From Maratus speciosus (taxonomy: Eukaryota > Arthropoda > Arachnida > Araneae > Salticidae), in assembly GCA_963932465.1 (NCBI GenBank), contig OZ010794.1:443363502-443427501 (forward strand): a stretch of DNA of 64,000 bases, in the 5' to 3' direction. Made by a program: the position numbers and the translations under genes. Shown here one piece after another: positions 57,844-64,000 of the stretch (positions are counted from its first letter, which is position 1; every line of letters starts with the position of its first letter). The notes below the pieces were generated by a model. The model saw nothing but the letters and a program-made list of their open reading frames with translations, had not been told where the DNA came from and did not search any database.

Positions 57844-59366
57844 CTCTGATAGCACTGCCAAATTGTGAATATCAGAGTTCAGATTCACATTAATTGCAAT
57901 AATGGTATAGTCGAATTGTGCCAGACAATATCACAATTGAATTATGCATTTTACATTACTGCAGATAGTTCCAGTATGTCAATATGAATGCTTCGTCAGA
58001 CTGATGCAAATCTTTTATTCTAAACAGACTTAAAACTGCAACCAGATGAAATAAAAACTGCTCGTCTGGACATTTTAAAAAACAGTCCAAAGTTTCTCCA
58101 ACAAATGTTTCATAAAGACAAAGTTATCGCCTGAGTGCTGCACAGGTCAGGTTATACCAGATCTGAATAAGACAAAATAATTTTTATAGACCCAAAATCT
58201 GACACATTTCAACCCAAAATGAAAGAAAATTAATACATATTTTAATCCAGTTATGGAAAATGTAATGAAGACTCTTGTTACTTTACTTTAATTTATTTCA
58301 ATATTTAACTTATTTGTAGCTGTGGATTAAATGTGACACCAAGTTTCTTTGGAACCTAACTTTATTCCTTTTTGCATTAAATAAAAGTCCTTTTTTTTCA
58401 AGTTATGCCGGAGTTCTTAGATAGCCTTTAACCCTACACTGTTTTAGAAAAGAGGCAGAATGTGTTGTGAAGATTATTAGCAGTCATTTTACCCAAACAA
58501 GCATGCATTTTTCTTGTGTATGCTAGTTTTATTTCGTACTTCTGATATTTTCCAGTGGGAGGAGAAGGTATCAAAATGGAAATAAACTTAAATTGGTTTA
58601 ATAATTTTTTATTTATCTGGGTCGGGCCATGCAAAGCCTCACAGGAAATACTCTTTCAGGTCTAACCACAGATAAAGTAAGGTGTGTTTAACTCATCAAT
58701 TTTTATCTTGAAGTTAATTCAAATTTAAGGTCTTGGAAGTAATAAATGTTGGACCGAGAAACGCACTTAACAGGGGCAAGTTAGATTTGAGTATTAGATT
58801 TTAAAGTTTAAAAAAATTGCTAAAGATATTTAATCGTAATGCTTTGTTTTATGGTTAGCTTCGGTAAGGTAACGTTATTTTTTGGACACAAAATAAGCTG
58901 GGAGAAAGAAATAGCATACCGTACCGGAGGCTAAAAAGAAAGTGGGAATTTCAAATTTTGAATTTTAAAATGGTTTACTTTCTTATTCTTCCATATAGGT
59001 ATGAAACAATATTCTGGACTTTCTTTTCAAATTTTTCTTAATCACCGATTTTTATTATTATTTAATAGGACTTTGGGAACACCTTAAAAGTAGGGCCCAT
59101 GAATGGTTGTTCCATTTGCTCTTGTGGTAATCAGGCCCTAATTATTGCCCACTGCAACTAACTTTTCGACTCATCTACGTATAAATAAAGCACAATAATA
59201 TACTTTTATTAAGATTATAATCTGTAATTGTATGCAATATGCTTGTCAAAATCTAAATTAATATAAATAGTGGATAATGCAGAAGATAATTACCTTAAAT
59301 ATTTTCTCTTCAGCTACTTGTAAATAAATATTAATTAAAATGCATGGATAAATATTTAAATGCATC

Positions 59367-59401
<35 letters not shown>

Positions 59402-60820
59402 TGTCAATTTTATCTATAAAGTATAAACCTTCAAAAGACAAGCAGAAATATTTTCATGAATGGATGCATTTTCACAGCATCTTCTTGTCTTGCAGAAAAA
59501 AATATTGAATGGAATTTATCTCAATTGATAGTTTGGCACATAAAACAATAAAATTATATAAGCAATACCTGATAATGTTGTTAAAAATATTTTTTTTTAA
59601 ACACTGTAAATATGTATATGAGAAAAAATTGTTTTTATTTATCTATTTGTTGTGATTTAGTTATAAATTTGAGCATTTTTAATTCTATGATTGATTTTTT
59701 AAAAATGTATTAGCTTGTGTAAAAAATAATGGTAGTTTCTGTGGTGTAACTTTTCAACTAATTTCTATGAAGTAGTTGGAATCGGTTTCAAAATGTTCAG
59801 CAGCAAGCTCTTGGACTGTGATATGTGGGTTAGGTTTGAGTAATATTTTCGATTTCTCATTTCATGACAGAATCTCGCCCATGACCATCTTCATTTCCTA
59901 GATTTTTATTTCTACTGCAGAATTTCTGAAGGCAATGTATATTACTAGTCATACCCGAGCCAAATGCATGATTGCTATAGCAAATTGTTTCCATCTCATT
60001 TTGAATTCTCACAAAAAAAATTGTATGAACTTGTTTCTTTTTTGCATGGTTCTTTTAATGGCCTTAAGTATCCCTGTACAGTGATAAAAAATAAAATTAT
60101 AATACTAAATAAGTATACAGAAATCTAACCCTTCAAAATAATGTAATCCATTAAAATTTATCAAGAAAATTTGGATTGAAAAGTTAAATTGGAGAAATCA
60201 CCATTACTATTTTTTACACAACCTAATAAATACAAAGAAATGTATGAAGATAAAACAATATATATATATATATATGAAATAAGGCACTTAATAATTTTTT
60301 TGTATTATTATTATTATTTTTTTTTTCTGGATTAAAATTTTATGTGTAATGTTCAGTTTCATGGAGTATACTTGTTATTAGTATTTATTATTTAATGACT
60401 GTGATCTATTGTTTTATTTGTTTAGTTATTCTAACAAGTTAGATTTATTTATGTAACCGGAAAATATTATGGTATTTTTCTCTAATCAAAATGCATATTT
60501 TGCAAAGGTAACTTTTTTGCATGTGACGATAATGCCAGACTATCTCGGAGACTGTTAGTTCAAATTTGAAAATATGTATATATTTATCTATTATGATATT
60601 AAATTCAATTGCAACAAACAAGTTGTAGTAATGCAAGAAGTCAATTAAAAGTGGTGTAATTTGAAAACATGATTTTTTCTAAATATTGTCAATATATTTT
60701 GTCAGCCCAAGATAGTTTGAAATGCAATTTAATTTTTTTTATGTTGAAGATTGGTAGAACGTTTAAATTGCAAAAGTGTTCAAAAATAGGTAAGAAATAA
60801 GAATATATAACGATCGTGCC
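57844..60820. other. AT-rich DNA, no gene recognised
   Basis: A poly(T) run lies at 59370-59398 and a short (TA)n near 60258-60275. Nothing else is supported. Confidence 0.4.
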
Positions 60821-60922
60821 ATGAGGAAAGCCTTTAATTTCCATCGTAAACTTAATGAATGTGTTGAGCAGCGATTGTTAGAAATCTATGTGGAACATGG
60901 CAGAAAATGGTTGCAATGTTAG
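60821..60922 (+). CDS. Short isolated open frame
   Basis: ATG at 60821 opens a 33-residue frame (MRKAFNFHRKLNECVEQR, then LLEIYVEHGRKWLQC, stop) with protein-like composition unlike the Phe/Ile-rich chance frames around it. There is no splice support, homologue or poly(A) context. It could be a relic of a coding sequence. Confidence 0.15.
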   Translation: MRKAFNFHRKLNECVEQRLLEIYVEHGRKWLQC

Positions 60923-62419
60923 TGATAGAGTGATAGCTTTAAAAACAATATATGGTGATTTATCATTTGCACCTTCTTAGGGAAAAGTGCTAATTTTATT
61001 TTGGTTAGGTTTGTATGCTTTTCTTGTTTTAATGTGCAAAATCAGTTGCTTCCATTCTATATTGACAGAAAAACTAAAAAAATCAGTAAATAAACTTGAA
61101 CTGGCAAAATAATAATAAAATATTTAGTTTTCAGAACTGTATATTACTGTTTAAATATATTTTATTTAAAAAAATGGTAATAATTCTTTTTTTTTCACAA
61201 ATAATTTTTTTTCTTTAATATTGATTGACTTTTGTTTGTTATTGCAGTTTATATAACTTTCATTTTAAAAACATGTAATGAAATATTCTTATTTTAAAAT
61301 GCTGATAAGCAGTTAATATTTAATATTGAAATTTTAAAAATACAAAGAAAGGTGCTTGCATGTCTGTGCTCTTATAGTTGTATTATAAATTTTTTAAGAA
61401 AATTTATGAGCTTGCATACTAAAATAACTTTGTAAGCCTTAATTTAAAAGAATAAATAAAGCATATAAATGAATTTATTCAAGACTTGATTTATTGCCAC
61501 ATGCCTTTCGTTTTGTGTTCAATTAAGGATTCATCAAAGAGTAACTCCAATAAATAATAAAGTATATACTTTGCGACTAATGTCAGTAACATTTATTAAG
61601 ATTATATTAACCAAGAGATCCAACTGGGTTACAGAACATATTGCTTTGTGTACAGAACCAAGATAAAAACAATTTTCAGTTGAAAATTCTGTTTTTCTTT
61701 TTCTCCACTAACACCAAAATGCATTTTTATATGAAAAATACCAATTATTCACATAAAGTTTTGTAATTTATTAAAGCAGTACTTATGTATTAGCCTCATG
61801 CGAGAGGTTAATTGCCAAAGATTTCACTATTTACAGCAGCCTTTTTGATTCTGATTATTTCAAAATGTAGTTAGACATATCTGTTAAATTTGTTTTGTTT
61901 ATCTATTGATCAAGTTTAATTTTTGCTGTAGGATATTAGCTGGAAACAAATGCTGAATTATTTATATTGTTTTAAGTACAAACGAGTTAATCTTCTATAA
62001 TCGGGATGATTGCAATAATTTTTTTTTTTTTTTTCATGCTTAAAAATTATTTTTAAAACTATAAAAAATCAGTGAATTGATACATTTTTCAGACAAATTG
62101 CATTTGAAAGTATGTTTTTGTTCCTATTCAATGGTGTAAAATTTGAAAACATTGTTTCTTTATATGCATGTTGGTAAGACTTTAGGTCAAAAATGATATT
62201 TTTATGAAATGTATTAGAATTGTAGATAAAAAATTACATTTTTACAAAATATTAATTCTCAGGCGTGAAGGTGCAAGCTGGACAAAAAAAAAAAAAAAAA
62301 AAAAAAACTGAACTCAATGCAATTAAAAATTTACCACAGTATTAAAATGTGTGCATTATGTAAAACAAGTTATTAGGTCAGGATTTCTCAATGGTTAATA
62401 TGAAGTACCGAATCGTTAC
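60923..62419. other. AT-rich DNA, no gene recognised
   Basis: Low-complexity tracts only, including poly(A) at 62285-62306. Confidence 0.4.
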
Positions 62420-62945
62420 CAGGGGCGCCATTTCAGAACTTTCTTGGGAAGGGGGGGGGGAGACTTTTTGAGGGAAGTTATATAGCTATGGGTATGATCC
62501 GGTGATCCGGGTGTCTATCCCCCCTCCCCCTGAACGAGAAACGTAAACTGAATCATGCTTACAAAAACAGTAAAATCTTTCAATACGGAAACTCAAGAAA
62601 CAATGAAATATTTCGTTTCAAACAGGTTTGTGTCTTAGCAGGTAAAATTTCAATATATTGAAAATGAAAAATTTTCTTTTTAGACAGGATTCTGTTATAG
62701 ATTCATTTTTACAAGTATCCTCAAAGACTGTTAAACCACCCCGTCTATAATATAGCTATGAAAAGAGATGTATTACAGTAAAACTTGTGAAAACGAAGCC
62801 TGTCTATAACAAAATTCTTTCTCAAAGGAAAAAAAAATCAAATTTCGATGAAAAATCGACCTGTCTATAATGGAACTTTTTTCTAGTCCCTTTCGACATT
62901 TTTTTTTTTTTTTTCAGGTTTTACTACAGGGGTGACATTTCAAGA
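62420..62945. mobile_element. Degenerate DNA-transposon ends
   Basis: The strings caggggcgccatttcagaa (62420) and caggggtgacatttcaagag (62927) are two copies of one hAT-like terminus in the same orientation. Between them, ta|cagtaaaacttgtgaaaac (62774) and aggttttact (62917-62926) look like the two ends of a short pogo-type MITE rich in cctgtctata words. Borders are uncertain. Confidence 0.4.
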
Positions 62946-63104
62946 GTTTCCTGGCAAAGGACAAGGAAAAGTTTTCTTTGAGGAACAGAGAATGTGCAGA
63001 ACAGCACAAATCTCACAGAAAATGGAAAAACCTTCACAAAGAAAGCTCTGTGTGATTTTGTTTCCTTAACTTCTTTCACAGACATGTGATTATTCTGCAA
63101 ATTT

Positions 63105-63790
63105 TTTTAAATTTTCGTGAAAGTCAATGCATTACAGAGAAAAATCATGAATTTTGCAAATTTTGAAAAAGAAATCCTTAAATTGTCTCCGGGAAAAATC
63201 ACTAATTTCTCCAAACTACTGTGGAAAATATTGCTAATTTCATCAGAGATCGCGAAAAGAAATGCAGATTTCGTCAAATGATTGTACAAACTAAAATCTC
63301 GAATTTTGTGAAAGGACTGCGAAAAAATCGCGAAATTCATCAAAAGGGTGCACAAAAAATCACGAAAATTTAGTCAAACAATAGAGGGGAATTTCGTCAA
63401 ACAATCGTGAAATAAAATACAAAATTTTGTCTAACTATTGCGGAAAAAATTATAAGTATTATTAGTCGGTGGTAGAAAAAAAAAAAAATCACGAATTTCA
63501 ACAAATGATCGTGAAAAAGAATCGCGAATTTTTTCAAAAGGCCATAGAAAGAAATATGGAATTTCGTCAGTTGGTCATGGAAAAATATTGTGAATTTCAA
63601 CAAATGGTCGTGAGAAAAAAACTAATTTCAATAATTGTTGCAGAAAAAAAATGTGAAATCTGTGAAACAGTCATGGAAAAAATCGCAAATTTCGTCAGAT
63701 GATCGTGAAAAAAATCATGAAATTCAATCAGTCATGAGATAATCAGCACACAAATGTCACGAATAGGTCACGAAATTTGCAACTTTTGAG
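63105..63790 (-). repeat. Degenerate ~32-bp tandem array, inverted relative to the 35-41 kb blocks
   Basis: About twenty units with the core aatttcgtcaaatgatcgtgaaaaaaatcgcg follow one another. On the minus strand this reads cgcgatttttttcacgatc then atttgacgaaatt, the same unit as block 2 at 37600-38960. The frames on both strands are artefacts of the unit. Confidence 0.85.
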
Positions 63791-64000
63791 ATCTATAGCG
63801 ATAAGAAAAATTTCTATTAGTGATTTTCTGCACGTAAAGATAAGGTAAGTGTTAATTGTTTCAGATTGAGTTTTCACTATTTTGAGGTGGGTTCGTATTA
63901 ATGCTATTTTTCAAAGAAATCTTGAATATCTTTCAGATGAGAAAGCTACAGATTTGAACATTAATGAATATTTTTTTCTACATAAAAGGTAAAGTTTATA
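63791..64000. other. Window end; a good donor-like site
   Basis: The string gataag|gtaagtgtt at about 63844 is a consensus donor preceded by ctatag at about 63797. The intervening 47 nt are open in one frame, but no homology supports an exon. Confidence 0.15.

Noticed and set aside
63107..63702. Open frames of 68-82 codons on both strands
   Set aside because: They are translations of the ~32-bp array, with the repeating pattern visible in each.

Overview
The window is strongly AT-rich, repeat-dense animal nuclear DNA. It has spliceosomal introns from 1.3 to 14 kb, many cut-and-paste DNA transposons with intact termini, and many long poly(A/T), poly(C/G) and (TA)n tracts. An arthropod is likely and a chelicerate is possible, but that is inference; no marker in the window settles the species. 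I saw no rRNA, tRNA, CRISPR array, bacterial operon or recognisable viral gene.

The one gene recognised with confidence lies on the + strand between about 5 and 29.6 kb. It is the middle and 3' part of a TJAP1/PILT-type gene (tight junction-associated protein 1, a coiled-coil junction/trafficking protein). Five exons join in frame: 7199-7360, 10670-10736, 13553-13660, 27676-27759 and 29019-29495 (stop). A sixth, 42-nt exon at 4988-5029 is likely. The 5' exons lie upstream of the window. The predicted protein ends in a class I PDZ-ligand-like tail (ETTI). Its 14-kb fourth intron carries a nest of transposons: a Tigger/pogo element (15900-24960, dead antisense transposase), holding a CCGT-ended TA-target element (about 17792-24499), holding a 5.4-kb hAT element (17800-23186) with an exact 8-bp target duplication and amplified internal repeats.

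From 33.4 to 52.3 kb a second nest appears. An outer element with matching CCRTAATTTCGGG ends and TA target sites (33392-52319) splits a diverged repeat whose unsplit relative lies at 5570-6100. Inside it, 13-bp inverted termini (33532/51046) bracket 17.5 kb. That interval contains a YY1-site promoter-like palindrome, a short ATG-bearing exon with a good donor, a candidate terminal exon with poly(A) signals, several kb of degenerate ~32-bp tandem repeats, a Tigger-like element with a nested MITE, a pogo-type MITE, a foldback and a 5-bp-TSD CAGGGGTC element. This looks like a very large composite element that may have picked up, or been assembled around, a small spliced gene; it is the most interesting object in the window.

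The last 12 kb holds another hAT element (53516-54955, exact 8-bp TSD), mostly featureless AT-rich DNA, a weak candidate exon at 57.65 kb, and an inverted relative of the ~32-bp array at 63.1-63.8 kb. Positions of ancient repeat copies are approximate; element ends with target duplications are given to the base.
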